DNA from: JABMOW01 sp964409335
Lineage (GTDB): Bacteria; Fidelibacterota; Marinisomatia; SCGC-AAA003-L08; JACNLC01
Assembly: GCA_964409335.1 (NCBI GenBank)
Contig: CAYPCW010000003.1
Span: 17,822-81,821, forward strand
Direction of reading: 5' to 3'
Length of the DNA stretch: 64,000 nucleotides
Shown here: positions 52,120-62,179 of the stretch, piece by piece
How the letters are laid out: each line of letters starts with the position of its first letter
Numbering within the stretch: position 1 is the first letter of the stretch
Notes under the pieces: model-generated
The model's database searches: none
What the model was told of the DNA's origin: nothing
The model's input: only the letters and a program-made list of their open reading frames with translations
Made by a program: the position numbers and the translations under genes

Positions 52120-55100
52120 ATGAAAAGAACATTATCCGTACTTTTATTTTCCTTTTCACTTACATTTAGTCAATTATTTATTAATGAAATTGACTATGAC
52201 CAACCGGGTACCGATACGGCAGAATTTGTTGAACTTGCGGGACCGGCGGGGACCTACAATCAGGTTGTCCTCACGTTTATAAATGGGAATAATGGATCGG
52301 CCTATGCCTCCTACGATCTCGGGGCGATCGTTTTAACAGATGAAGTTGACGGATATGGATTTTATGTCGTTGGCAGTACCCTGGTCCCGAATGTGGATTT
52401 TTCGAATGGATTTCCGGCTTCCAACGCCATCCAGAACGGAGCTCCCGACGGGATTGAACTCCGCGTCGGGGGAAATATCGTGGACGCTGTCTGTTATGAA
52501 GGGTCAATGAATGATTCTGAGGGATACCCCATGGAGGTCGCCGCTGATGGTTCCGACACATTCCCGGAATCCGGTGAAAATGAATCCCTAGGCAGAGTGG
52601 GACTGGATGAGATGCCCTGGCTGGTGACGGCGATTACACCGGGTAACATAAACGCCAGTCAGAGTTTTACCGGTGAATTTAATTTACCCCCTGTCGCCAG
52701 TGCCGGCGCAGATTTTACCGCCGGGTCCGGAGAAACCGTTTATCTCGACGGATCAGCGAGTTATGACCCCGACGGCAGTATTGTTTACTATATTTGGGAG
52801 CAGATCGCCGGTGAAAGTATCACAGTGATGGACGCTGAATCCGAACTTGCCTATTTCACAGCCCCCGCAGGGGGAAGTCTCACCTTTCAACTCACCGTTT
52901 ATGATGATCAGGCCGCAACCGACATGGATGATGTTACGATTACTATTTGTTCTTCCGGCGTGATTTCAATTTCCGATGCACGGGCACTGGGTATCGGACA
53001 GTGTGTGACCATTCAGGGAGTGGTAACCACACCCAGTTTTCAGGGCAGCGTGCAGGGAGAATATGCCGTTCAGGATGACTCCGGCGGGATTATTCTCTTC
53101 GCCCCCTCGATGGATCTGGGATTGCTGGTCGGGGATGAGATCGTCGTCAGCGGAACCACAGATGAATATAACGGGAAATTTGAAGTAGTGGTCAACACTC
53201 CCGATCAGGTCACCCTGCTGGGTATTACGGATTTGCCGGCTCCACAGGTGATCACCGTGTCGGACCTTGCCAATAACGGAGAAGCCTATGAAAGCATTTT
53301 GATCACCATTGAAAATGTATTTCTAAGTTCGGGGGTTTGGCCGCCGGAAGGAACGTCCGTCAACCTCACGATCACCGATAACGGATCCAGTACCGTCATT
53401 ATGCGAATAGACGGGGATACGGAAATCGATGGTTCGCCCGAGCCCATATGGCCTGTTAATGTCACCGGCGTCGGTGGTCAATATGACATCAGCGCACCCT
53501 ATGACTCGGGATACCAGCTTCTGCCCCGGTTTATCAGTGACTTCGAAGAAACCGGAGGAAATCAGTTTCCGGTGGCAGACGGCGGCGGCGACCAGGTGGT
53601 TTCCCCCGGTGTACTGGTGACTTTGGATGCCACCGGCAGTTATGATCCGGACGGCGCCATCGTCGGATATATCTGGGAGCAGACCACCGGTGAAAACATT
53701 GTTCTCAGCGATTACGAAGAACCGGTGGTGACATTCACTGCGCCGGCCACAGAAGGAGTGTTAGGATTTTCCCTCACGGCAATTGATGAATTGGGCTCAA
53801 TGGCAACAGATGGTATCACGGTCATGGTTTATTCAGGCAATATATCCATTTACGATATTCAATATACGACCGGGGCTGGCAGTGGTAATGATTGCTTCCC
53901 CTCGCCTTATGTGAGCGTCGGGTTCGATGACTATGTGATCGTTTCCGGCGTAGTGACCGGCGTCACCTGGGGAACTTCACACTACTTTTTCATACAGGAC
54001 CCTGCCGGAGATGAATGGTCAGGGGTTTATGTCTATGATGCAACCGTTGATCCTCAGATTGGGGATGAAATGATTCTGGCCGCACAGGTGGATGAATATT
54101 ATGGTTTCACAGAGTTGTCGGGTGTTGCGGGGTTTGTTACCCAATCTACCGGGAATACCCTTCAGCCGATTGATATCACGACTGCAGAACTGGGAAACGG
54201 TTGTTCCGAAACCGGTGAACGCCTGGAAGGTGTGCTGGTCAGAGTCAGTGATGTAACTGTGACTTCAGAAGCCAGCACCTATGGCGAATGGTTTGTCCAG
54301 GACGCCAGTGGCGTGTCCTGCCAGATCGATGATAATGTATTTGCGGGGACACCCTACTCTCCCACTTTGGGAGAAACCATCGATTATATCATTGGGGTAG
54401 TTGATTACAGCTATAGTGAATATGCCATCCTCCCCCGGTCTATGGATGATCTGGGCGTACAGATTGTTACGACCTCTGTATATGATATTCAATATACCAC
54501 AGTTCCGGGGGACGGGACATATCCGTCGCTGTTGGATGGGCAGCCGGTGACGGTATCGGGTATTGTGTCTGCTGCAAATTATTATTCATCCGGGAATGCC
54601 AACCGGTTCTTCATAACCGATCCTGAAGGCGGCGCATGGCATGGCGTATTTGTTTTCAATTACGATGCGATCGTTACCGGGGGCGACTGGGTAACTGTTT
54701 CCGGGACGGTAAGCGAATATTACGGATTTACCGAAATTTCAGATGTCACATCCGTCGTAATTCAGTCATCAGACAATGAAATTCCTGCGGCTTCATCCGT
54801 ATCAACCAATGATGTGAACTCGGAAATGTACGAGGGTGTGCTGGTTCGGGTTGAAAATGTGACCGTCACTGCCGAACCGGATACCCATTCGGAATGGTAT
54901 GTCGATGATGGCAGTGGTGCGGTACAGATTGACGATGGTATTTTCCAATTCCCAAATCCAACTCTGGGGATGGCTTTCGATTCCATTACCGGCGCAGTGG
55001 ACTATTCATTCGACGCATTTGGGATCAATCCACGGTGGGAATCCGATGTCGTTCCCTCCGGGAGCGGATGCACAGCCAATGGAGATGTGACCAGCGACGG

Positions 55101-55809
55101 CGCTCTTGATGTGCTGGATATCGTTGCAGTTGTCTCTCATGTGCTTGGAAATACTATTCTCCCACCCGATGTGATCTGCCATGCGGATATGGATGATTCC
55201 GGCACTGTCGATGTGTTGGATATCGTTAATCTGGTGGATATGATCCTTAATCCCACCATACGTCAAACCGATGCTAAAAAAGTGTCTATTTTTATCGGAG
55301 ATCATTCTGTCTGGATGACCAGTGACGGATTTATCGGGGGAATCCAGATGACTCTGTCTCATGATCCAAAATTTTCATTGAATCTCACAGATCACTGTTA
55401 TTTGTCCGATCAAAACAGCGATATTGACAACACCCGCCTGATCGTGCTTCATCCGGATTCGGAAATTTTCACCTATACGGGAGAATTTACCATCGATGAA
55501 GTCACCGTCGTATCCCGTTCGGATTATCTGAAGCCTGTGATCGTAAATAAGTTCAAGTTGCTGGATAATTTTCCCAATCCCTTTAATCCGACGACAACCA
55601 TTCAATTCCAGCTTCCGGAATCAAACCAGGTAAAAGTTTTTATCTATGATCTGTCAGGACGGTTGATGGATACGCTGATGGACAATCAGATTGATGCGGG
55701 ATATCATTCCGTTGTGTGGGATGCCACCGGGTATGCTTCCGGCATTTATCTGGTGAGAATGGAAGCAGGGGATCTGACGGCCATGCAGAAGATCGCATTG
55801 GTGAAATAA
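52120..55809 (+). CDS. Large secreted multidomain protein: lamin-tail, PKD-like, OB-fold, dockerin, sorting domain
   Basis: 1229 residues with AAGGAG seven bases upstream. Signal peptide (KRTLSVLLFSFSLTFSQ); lamin-tail domain ~18-190 (LFINEIDYDQPGTDTAEFVEL); PKD/K319-like Ig domain ~190-285; an OB-fold-like domain ~288-460 (QCVTIQGVVTTPSFQG); a second PKD-like domain ~470-575; two related OB-fold-like repeats ~575-785 and ~786-985, each starting YDIQYTT and holding VSGxV...FFIxDPxGxxW; dockerin ~985-1048 (GDVTSDGALDVLDIVAVV, ADMDDSGTVDVLDIVNLV); and a sorting/FlgD-like domain from ~1144 (LLDNFPNPFNPTTTIQF). Should be exported and cell-surface bound or released. No catalytic motif seen. OB-folds suggest nucleic acid or glycan binding. 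Confidence 0.78.
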   Translation: MKRTLSVLLFSFSLTFSQLFINEIDYDQPGTDTAEFVELAGPAGTYNQVVLTFINGNNGSAYASYDLGAIVLTDEVDGYGFYVVGSTLVPNVDFSNGFPASNAIQNGAPDGIELRVGGNIVDAVCYEGSMNDSEGYPMEVAADGSDTFPESGENESLGRVGLDEMPWLVTAITPGNINASQSFTGEFNLPPVASAGADFTAGSGETVYLDGSASYDPDGSIVYYIWEQIAGESITVMDAESELAYFTAPAGGSLTFQLTVYDDQAATDMDDVTITICSSGVISISDARALGIGQCVTIQGVVTTPSFQGSVQGEYAVQDDSGGIILFAPSMDLGLLVGDEIVVSGTTDEYNGKFEVVVNTPDQVTLLGITDLPAPQVITVSDLANNGEAYESILITIENVFLSSGVWPPEGTSVNLTITDNGSSTVIMRIDGDTEIDGSPEPIWPVNVTGVGGQYDISAPYDSGYQLLPRFISDFEETGGNQFPVADGGGDQVVSPGVLVTLDATGSYDPDGAIVGYIWEQTTGENIVLSDYEEPVVTFTAPATEGVLGFSLTAIDELGSMATDGITVMVYSGNISIYDIQYTTGAGSGNDCFPSPYVSVGFDDYVIVSGVVTGVTWGTSHYFFIQDPAGDEWSGVYVYDATVDPQIGDEMILAAQVDEYYGFTELSGVAGFVTQSTGNTLQPIDITTAELGNGCSETGERLEGVLVRVSDVTVTSEASTYGEWFVQDASGVSCQIDDNVFAGTPYSPTLGETIDYIIGVVDYSYSEYAILPRSMDDLGVQIVTTSVYDIQYTTVPGDGTYPSLLDGQPVTVSGIVSAANYYSSGNANRFFITDPEGGAWHGVFVFNYDAIVTGGDWVTVSGTVSEYYGFTEISDVTSVVIQSSDNEIPAASSVSTNDVNSEMYEGVLVRVENVTVTAEPDTHSEWYVDDGSGAVQIDDGIFQFPNPTLGMAFDSITGAVDYSFDAFGINPRWESDVVPSGSGCTANGDVTSDGALDVLDIVAVVSHVLGNTILPPDVICHADMDDSGTVDVLDIVNLVDMILNPTIRQTDAKKVSIFIGDHSVWMTSDGFIGGIQMTLSHDPKFSLNLTDHCYLSDQNSDIDNTRLIVLHPDSEIFTYTGEFTIDEVTVVSRSDYLKPVIVNKFKLLDNFPNPFNPTTTIQFQLPESNQVKVFIYDLSGRLMDTLMDNQIDAGYHSVVWDATGYASGIYLVRMEAGDLTAMQKIALVK

Positions 55810-55826
55810 AGATCAAAACCCTAAAT

Positions 55827-55854
55827 TGTCCGGGGAGTTTCCGCTCTCCGGACA
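55827..55854 (+). terminator. Hairpin after the large secreted protein gene
   Basis: An 11-bp stem with one G-T wobble (TGTCCGGGGAG / CTCTCCGGACA) and a six-base loop TTTCCG, 18 bases beyond the stop. No run of T follows, so it may act as a weak terminator or an mRNA 3' end protector. Confidence 0.6.
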
Positions 55855-55970
55855 TATCCGATAAAGAATATATTATTATTCCATTCACATCCTGATATCG
55901 CTTGAAATGCAGGTACCTTTCAGAAAAACGGTCATAGTCCCAATCACGAAATAAAGGGTAAATTTGCGCC

Positions 55971-57395
55971 ATGAAAATTCAATTAAACCAACTCATACTT
56001 ATTTTCACCCTCCCTGTTCTATTATTGGGTGAGACGGCAGATCACCTGATCTTTAAACAGATCGCTCTCGCTCCCATATCTTCAGAGATGGTGGTGATCC
56101 ATAATCCCACATATCAGGATGTATCTTTGAGCAATTATTACCTCACAGATGCAATTAATAATTCTACTTCAAAGTTTTATTACAATCTCCCATCCGGCGT
56201 GGATTTCTGGAGCGGAACTCCCCTCGATTTTATTGCCCGCTTCCCGGACGTTACGATCAGCGCCGGATCGGATCTGGTTCTGGGTCTGCATGACGATGCT
56301 TTTTTTTACAATTATTACGAGGACATGCCCGATTTGAGCTTAATTGAGGATATGTTAAACGCCGTGGATGGGCAAACCACAAAGCCTGCCAATCCCAATT
56401 TTGATATTCTGCAAAATCCGGAGGTTCTTATTCTTTTCTACTGGGATGGAAGTTCTCCGACGGTGAAAGATGTGGATTATTTTCTTTGGGGGAATAATAG
56501 CTTTGCAGTAGATAAGACAACATTACCGGGTTATCAGGCTGATACCCCGGTCGAAAACCAGGTGATCATGCCGGGAATCAGTGACAATAAAGTCTATTTC
56601 AGACCGTCAAACAACGAATACGAATCCGTTACCTCCGGAGGGAATGGGATCACCGGTCACGATGAAACCAGCGAAGATTTTATGTTGGCATGGAATATTG
56701 TTTACAATCGGAATCAAATTACTTCCATTTCGGATATTTTAGACGGAATGTTTGCTACGGGTGCGACGATCATCATTCAGGGTTTGGTGGTCGAATTCGC
56801 AGATATCCGCCCCAGCAACGGACCTCAGGTCATCACCGTGGAGGATTCCGATGGATATCGGTTATCCCTGACTATTTGGGACTGGGATGTCGCCTCATCA
56901 ATCATCGGTCCCATGATCGACCCGTACAACTCATCGCAGTATGTGATCCAGGCCAGCGGTGTATTGGATTTTTACAACGGGTGGCAATTAGAAATCCTGA
57001 CCCCAAACGATATTTTGCAATATTCGGTATATCATCCTGAAGGTGAATTTGTTGGTGAAGAGGTGATTGATGCCAAAATTGAACCCGCTCCCTTTGTGAT
57101 CATTCCTTCCCTGGGGGAGCGTCTGGATTTTACCTATTCTTTTCCATCCAATTCCCGGGTCGTCATCAGAATATTCGATCTGTCCGGTAGGTTTGTCACC
57201 TCTCTGGTTGACCGGTACTATGAACAGTCCGGTACCGTCCTTCGGCAGCAGGATAATTCGGACTGGAACGGACGAGACCATTTGGGGCAGATCGTTCCTC
57301 CGGGAACTTATTTCATGAATATTGAGACAAATAATTTTTCAACCGGGAAGACATCCATGGACAGCGCACCCATCGTAGTAGGAGTAAAATTCTAA
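55971..57395 (+). CDS. Secreted lamin-tail/OB-fold-like protein with FlgD-like C domain
   Basis: 474 residues. Signal peptide (LNQLILIFTLPVLLLGETA); an N-terminal lamin-tail-like region (LIFKQIALAPISSEMVVIHNP ... VSLSNYYLTD) up to ~240; an OB-fold-like part ~250-350 (GATIIIQGLVVEFADIRPSNG ... VITVEDSDGYRLSLTIWDWD ... YVIQASGVLDFYNGWQ); and a FlgD-like Ig domain at the end (SRVVIRIFDLSGRFVTSL, WNGRDHLGQIVPPGTYFM). It repeats on a smaller scale the layout of the 1229-residue neighbour, without dockerin and without the NPFNP motif. Function unknown. Confidence 0.7.
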   Translation: MKIQLNQLILIFTLPVLLLGETADHLIFKQIALAPISSEMVVIHNPTYQDVSLSNYYLTDAINNSTSKFYYNLPSGVDFWSGTPLDFIARFPDVTISAGSDLVLGLHDDAFFYNYYEDMPDLSLIEDMLNAVDGQTTKPANPNFDILQNPEVLILFYWDGSSPTVKDVDYFLWGNNSFAVDKTTLPGYQADTPVENQVIMPGISDNKVYFRPSNNEYESVTSGGNGITGHDETSEDFMLAWNIVYNRNQITSISDILDGMFATGATIIIQGLVVEFADIRPSNGPQVITVEDSDGYRLSLTIWDWDVASSIIGPMIDPYNSSQYVIQASGVLDFYNGWQLEILTPNDILQYSVYHPEGEFVGEEVIDAKIEPAPFVIIPSLGERLDFTYSFPSNSRVVIRIFDLSGRFVTSLVDRYYEQSGTVLRQQDNSDWNGRDHLGQIVPPGTYFMNIETNNFSTGKTSMDSAPIVVGVKF

Positions 57396-57409
57396 AGAAA
57401 AACCTAATC

Positions 57410-58273
57410 ATGGCATCCCTTGTTCTGCTTTCTTTTACCCGGTCACAGGTGGCAACGGATCATGCGTACACCGGCGCCCGCAGTATGGCGATTACCGGCG
57501 CTGTTGTTGGAAATCCCGGAAGTGTGGAGAGTATTTTTCACAATCCGGCGGCACTTGCGGAAATCAGCAATATTACCCTGGAAACAGGATCATCCCATGT
57601 CATTGGCGTGCCCTTCAATTATTTTGCCGCCACCTACCCGGTCCGACAATTTGGAACCGCCGGATTTTCCTTTCAGCAATCTAAAGTCAGTGCCGGCTCT
57701 ACAACACTTTCCGATGAAACCGATCTGGGTATTTCCAATGGCTTTTATCTGCAGAAAGATCAAAATTCCCAATTGATGCTGGGGTATACACTGCACCTGT
57801 ATCATTGGTCTCTCGGCAGAAGCGCAGGGATATCCGGTAACGGATCAGAGGGGTTCCCCTCCGCCTCAGGGAATTCTGCCGGTGTCGATATCGGTTTTCT
57901 TGCGGTATTGCGGGATAAGCACCGGGTTGGCGCCTGGTTGAAAAATATCAATTCACCCAGTATCGGAGATGGAAATTCAGCACAGTATCTGCCCCAGCGA
58001 ATGACGATTGGCGCAGCTTATCTGCCCTATAAAGGATTGACGACGTCCCTCATATTTGACCGGTTGCTGGGTGCGGATAAACAAATAAAGGGAGGGATAG
58101 AATACCAGCTTTCTGATATCGTGACCATCAGAGTCGGAGTACAGTCCAATCCCAACCGTATGGGGGCAGGATTTGGGTTCAATTACCATTACTTTAAACT
58201 GGATTATGCGCTGATTACGCACCCGGTACTTCCCGTTGTCCAGCAGATCAGTCTGGGGTATGTGATCCTGTGA
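57410..58273 (+). CDS. PorV/UPF0164-like outer membrane barrel protein
   Basis: 287 residues from the ATG. Mature part begins DHAYTGARSMAITGAVVGNPGSVESIFHNPAALAEI, the usual PorV/UPF0164 opening (G.R...MG.A......G.....NPA.L), then repeated short strands up to QQISLGYVIL. The ATG start leaves a signal peptide without lysine (MASLVLLSFTRSQVA); the frame is open upstream and an ATT at 57389 would add LKKNLI, a better signal peptide, with GGAG four bases before it. PorV-like proteins are needed for type IX secretion of surface proteins or are general porin-like. Stop overlaps the next start (GTGA). Confidence 0.72.
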   Translation: MASLVLLSFTRSQVATDHAYTGARSMAITGAVVGNPGSVESIFHNPAALAEISNITLETGSSHVIGVPFNYFAATYPVRQFGTAGFSFQQSKVSAGSTTLSDETDLGISNGFYLQKDQNSQLMLGYTLHLYHWSLGRSAGISGNGSEGFPSASGNSAGVDIGFLAVLRDKHRVGAWLKNINSPSIGDGNSAQYLPQRMTIGAAYLPYKGLTTSLIFDRLLGADKQIKGGIEYQLSDIVTIRVGVQSNPNRMGAGFGFNYHYFKLDYALITHPVLPVVQQISLGYVIL

Positions 58274-60846
58274 AATCTGCCGTTCAAAAATGGTTCATTT
58301 TGGGGGTGACCGTTTACCTGATGTCCGGGATGATCTTCGCCACGATGAACCTCAACACCGCCACCGGAGAGCAGTTGAGCGCTTTGCCCCTGACCAGCCG
58401 GCAGCAGGATGATATTTTGTTTTATCTTCAGACGCGGGGATATTTTGATACGATCTATGACTTGCTGGAAATCGAATCAATCGACCCCCAAACGATCCAA
58501 AAATTGAAACCCCTGATCTCGGTTGAACCCCCCGAAATTTCAGATTTTGCCGCAGGGATGGAACGGTCCGCCTATAAACTGGAGCAGTGGATGGCTGCGG
58601 AGGGAAACAGCGAAGGACTCTCCGAACTGTGGCTTGACCGGTTTTTTGATCCCATGAATATTAACAAAATGAATTATGACGATCTGATGGCATTGCCGAA
58701 TATCAGCCCCGTTGATGCAGCCGCCGTCTTGAAGCAACAAAAACGCGGAACTATTTACGGAACATTTGAACTTCAGAACGCCCCGGGGATCAGCTACTAT
58801 GGATACCGAAATCTTCGTGATTTTGTCCGGTTTACCGATGGTCAGGAAGCCAAACCCCGGTTTCATGCACGCCTTACCCAATTGATCCGGACCGTTCCGG
58901 TGACCACAAATCCGGATGACGAGGGAAACATCAGTCAGTTCAACGACATTTCCAGACCTGAAATATTCCGCCGGTTGGCGCTGAGCTGGGGCAGACATCT
59001 GAATGCGGGACACGTTTTTTTGAAAAATATGGGAAATCCCCGGGGGATTTTCACGGAAAAACGGTATCTTTCCATTGAGAATTATAATCTGGGGTTTGCC
59101 CGGTTAGACCGGTTGATCCTGGGTAATTTCACTGCCACTTTCGGACAGGGTGTCGTCATGGAAACTTCAGATTATTTTTCTCCCCGTCGTACAGGCTATG
59201 GATTCTCAAAACGATCCGATGGCATTTATCCGGATAATACCCGTTCAAGTCAGTATGTGATGGACGGGCTGGCCATACAGATATCGAATCCCATTGGCAG
59301 ACTTGCTGTATTTGCCTCTTATCATTCCCGGGATGCCATCATCAATGCGGATCAATCTTTCTCATCCCTTTTGGTGATGCAACCCAGACTTCCCTGGGGA
59401 GTAGATGGTACGCCTCCGCCCGTCCGCCCGGCTCATTTTGCCTCCCCGGCTGACAGTCTTAATTTTGCCGATGAACTGGACACGTGGCAGAGCACCACTA
59501 AAATCTACGAACCCCTCACCGATGCAGTGAACGAAGCCACATGGGGATGGAACATCCGGGTTGCACCGTTGATCGGCACTTATGTGGGATTTACCTTTTA
59601 CGAAAGTTTGTACGATCGCGTACTGGATCCCCAGATCATCAACTCCATCACCGGCGGGCAGGACGACCTTGAACCGGAATTCGATCCATCCACAGATTAT
59701 GACGATTATTCCGGTGACGCCTTTTACCTGACTTATCTTACCAATACGGCGGATCCCGAGATCGCCGCTATGTATGCCTCCAGCGGAACATCACCCCTGT
59801 GGGGTCGGGCAAAATCATTCAGGAGATTGATCGGAGTGGACTTTTCGTCCGTGATCTCAAATATGGTCTTCCAGGGGGAGTACGGCGAGTTCATTTCAGA
59901 CCATAAATTTTTTCACCTGGGGGATGAACCCCATGCGTTGGTGTTGAGCGCCTTTGCCCAGTTCAATAATTTCAATTTTTTAGCATTATATCGGGACTAT
60001 GAACTGGGATTTGATAACCCTTATCAAAGGTCATTCTCAAATTATCAACGGTTTAAGACGACGATTTTTGAGGATTCGTTCTGGCTGGAAGATCCGGTCT
60101 ACAGTTACCTGTATTCCGGTAATCCTCAACCTCAGTCCGAGAAGGGAACGTTTTTATCCGGTCGGTACCAGTTTCACCGTGATTTTGTGGGGACATTTAA
60201 TTGGGATACCTGGACACGGGCTGCCGATGACGCCCGGTATTTCCGGACGGTTGCCACCATCGACTGGCGACCCGCATTTAACTACCGTGTAAATATCCGT
60301 CAGAAATGGCAGGCACGGGGGAGCATGGACGTGGGACATCCCAGCCCCTTTGATTCGAGAGAAACCCGGATACGCATCCGATTACGAATGTCCGGATTTG
60401 ACCAGGCTGAACTGCTTTACTCCTTCGGGCATACTACATTTTCACCCCGACCCCGGCTCACCGACAACGGGATTGTCCCCGGTGCTGATGTGACTGTCGG
60501 AAACGTAAATGCTCCCGATGAAACCATTGGATTCAGCATCACCCATAATTTTGATAAATTTATGAAAATCAGCGGCGGCAGTCTTTTAATTAAAGGGTTC
60601 CTGTGGAACTTCGAAGATACTGACTTCAGAATATTCAATTCGGAATCCGGGGCTCTTCATCACTGGATTGCATTCACAAATCATCCTACTCCTACTTTAT
60701 CCGTCAAATTTAAATTTTCATATACTCACGATCAACCCTTCACACGGATAACCGAAGGACAGATCAGTACGGGGCAATGGATATCCAATCCCACAGTAAT
60801 TCATCAATCCACAGATTTTAGGGTACAACTTGACTATGCAATATAA
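58270..60846 (+). CDS. Helix-hairpin-helix outer membrane protein
   Basis: 858 residues, GTG start in GTGA. A signal peptide (WFILGVTVYLMSGMIFA) is followed at ~26-85 by a ComEA-like helix-hairpin-helix module (MNLNTATGEQLSALPLTSRQ ... DTIYDLLEIESIDPQTIQKL) and a second one at ~130-190 (NINKMNYDDLMALPNISPVD ... FELQNAPGISYYGYRNLRDF). From ~195 on the protein is a large strand-rich region (RHLNAGHVFLKNMGNPRGIF, GNFTATFGQGVVME, ..., VQLDYAI) that looks like an outer-membrane barrel. The HhH modules are typical DNA-binding elements, but in exported FCB proteins they may have other jobs. Lies inside an overlapping operon. Confidence 0.72.
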   Translation: MKSAVQKWFILGVTVYLMSGMIFATMNLNTATGEQLSALPLTSRQQDDILFYLQTRGYFDTIYDLLEIESIDPQTIQKLKPLISVEPPEISDFAAGMERSAYKLEQWMAAEGNSEGLSELWLDRFFDPMNINKMNYDDLMALPNISPVDAAAVLKQQKRGTIYGTFELQNAPGISYYGYRNLRDFVRFTDGQEAKPRFHARLTQLIRTVPVTTNPDDEGNISQFNDISRPEIFRRLALSWGRHLNAGHVFLKNMGNPRGIFTEKRYLSIENYNLGFARLDRLILGNFTATFGQGVVMETSDYFSPRRTGYGFSKRSDGIYPDNTRSSQYVMDGLAIQISNPIGRLAVFASYHSRDAIINADQSFSSLLVMQPRLPWGVDGTPPPVRPAHFASPADSLNFADELDTWQSTTKIYEPLTDAVNEATWGWNIRVAPLIGTYVGFTFYESLYDRVLDPQIINSITGGQDDLEPEFDPSTDYDDYSGDAFYLTYLTNTADPEIAAMYASSGTSPLWGRAKSFRRLIGVDFSSVISNMVFQGEYGEFISDHKFFHLGDEPHALVLSAFAQFNNFNFLALYRDYELGFDNPYQRSFSNYQRFKTTIFEDSFWLEDPVYSYLYSGNPQPQSEKGTFLSGRYQFHRDFVGTFNWDTWTRAADDARYFRTVATIDWRPAFNYRVNIRQKWQARGSMDVGHPSPFDSRETRIRIRLRMSGFDQAELLYSFGHTTFSPRPRLTDNGIVPGADVTVGNVNAPDETIGFSITHNFDKFMKISGGSLLIKGFLWNFEDTDFRIFNSESGALHHWIAFTNHPTPTLSVKFKFSYTHDQPFTRITEGQISTGQWISNPTVIHQSTDFRVQLDYAI

Positions 60847-62179
60847 AACATTGACCACACTCACAACATTGTTGATTGGCATATTATTTATAACCGTAGC
60901 GTTCAGCCAATCATTTTTCAATACGATCATGGGCGATGAATACTTTAGTGGATCCGCCAGGGATGCAGCTTTAGGGAATCACCGGCTGACGAGCGACCAC
61001 CCGGCGACGCTCACCCGTTCAAATCCCGCGATGCTGTCTTATCTGGATTCCGGGTTTTCCGTTCATTTTTCCATCAGCGGGAAGTCCCTTCTTGAACAAA
61101 GAAGCATGCCTATGAAAGATATGTTCGGGGATTTTCTTGAGACTGGCGTATACGTGGTCAACCGGGATCAAACCGGGTATGGCTCGCTCTCCATCGGACA
61201 GGGATTTACCCTGACGGATATTTCATTTGGGGTTGGATTGCAATATACCCCGCTATCCTTGTTTCATTACCGGTATACCGAGGAGGTTCGCGCAGGTCTT
61301 TCTCTTGATGATGGTATCATCGGGAATAAAGACCCGCTTATCGGATATCATACCCTGAATTCTACCGGCAAGATTGACATCATGATCCTGGGAACCGGAT
61401 TTGCATACCGAATCAATCCCGCCATGGTTATCCATGGGGGTATAAGTATAAATATGATCCAACCCGCATCGTTTTCACTCTCGCAAACGGTTCAGGTAAT
61501 TCAGGAATCCGGTACAAATCTTTCGGGAATTGATCCTTTTAATTTGGAACTTCACACATCATCTGGATCATTTACCACCCTTGCCGGAAATGTGGGTTTC
61601 AGCAACGGGGTGACCCTGTCCGGTGCATATGAAACATCGGTTGACATCGTGAAATCACTGCCAGACAGCCTGATTACTTTTGAGCCTTCGGGTTTATCTC
61701 CGGAACTGACCGCTTACCTGAATGGCTATTATTTGAATGGTATTAATGCCTCCAACATAACCCTGCCCGCGCGAACTACTGTTGGTATTTCTTTTAAACC
61801 CCGGGCAGTTGTTCCCATGGAATTCATCCTGGAATTCGAATATCGTCCGTACTCCGATAATAACGAAAATATCTATAAAGATACCCAATCGTGGAGTGTG
61901 GGATTCGAATATCTGGCAAGCGGAAAAATGCCGGTCCGTGCAGGATACGAATTTAATGAATCACCGATTCCGTCTATTCCACCCGAGACTGCTTTTACAG
62001 TGGGAACCGGCAAACAAATCGGCAGGCTGACTCTTGATCTTTCCGGCCGATACTCTTATAACAATTACAATTACCCGGATCTGTATACTGTCGGTGGCGA
62101 CGTCAGACCCGACCTCGATACGGTTCAGGAGACCCGGTTTGACGTGATGGCAACCTTTTCGATGGAGATTGGCCGATGA
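60836..62179 (+). CDS. PorV-like outer membrane protein, second member
   Basis: The ATG at 60836 is chosen (MQYKTLTTLTTLLIGILFITVAFSQ signal peptide); it overlaps the previous stop by 11 bases. 447 residues. The mature part has YFSGSARDAALGNHRLTSDHPATLTRSNPAMLSYLDSGF, again the NPA.L pattern of PorV-like barrels, followed by many strands. It ends MATFSMEIGR. Together with the gene at 57410 it makes two PorV-like proteins in one operon with an HhH protein between them. Confidence 0.68.
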   Translation: MQYKTLTTLTTLLIGILFITVAFSQSFFNTIMGDEYFSGSARDAALGNHRLTSDHPATLTRSNPAMLSYLDSGFSVHFSISGKSLLEQRSMPMKDMFGDFLETGVYVVNRDQTGYGSLSIGQGFTLTDISFGVGLQYTPLSLFHYRYTEEVRAGLSLDDGIIGNKDPLIGYHTLNSTGKIDIMILGTGFAYRINPAMVIHGGISINMIQPASFSLSQTVQVIQESGTNLSGIDPFNLELHTSSGSFTTLAGNVGFSNGVTLSGAYETSVDIVKSLPDSLITFEPSGLSPELTAYLNGYYLNGINASNITLPARTTVGISFKPRAVVPMEFILEFEYRPYSDNNENIYKDTQSWSVGFEYLASGKMPVRAGYEFNESPIPSIPPETAFTVGTGKQIGRLTLDLSGRYSYNNYNYPDLYTVGGDVRPDLDTVQETRFDVMATFSMEIGR

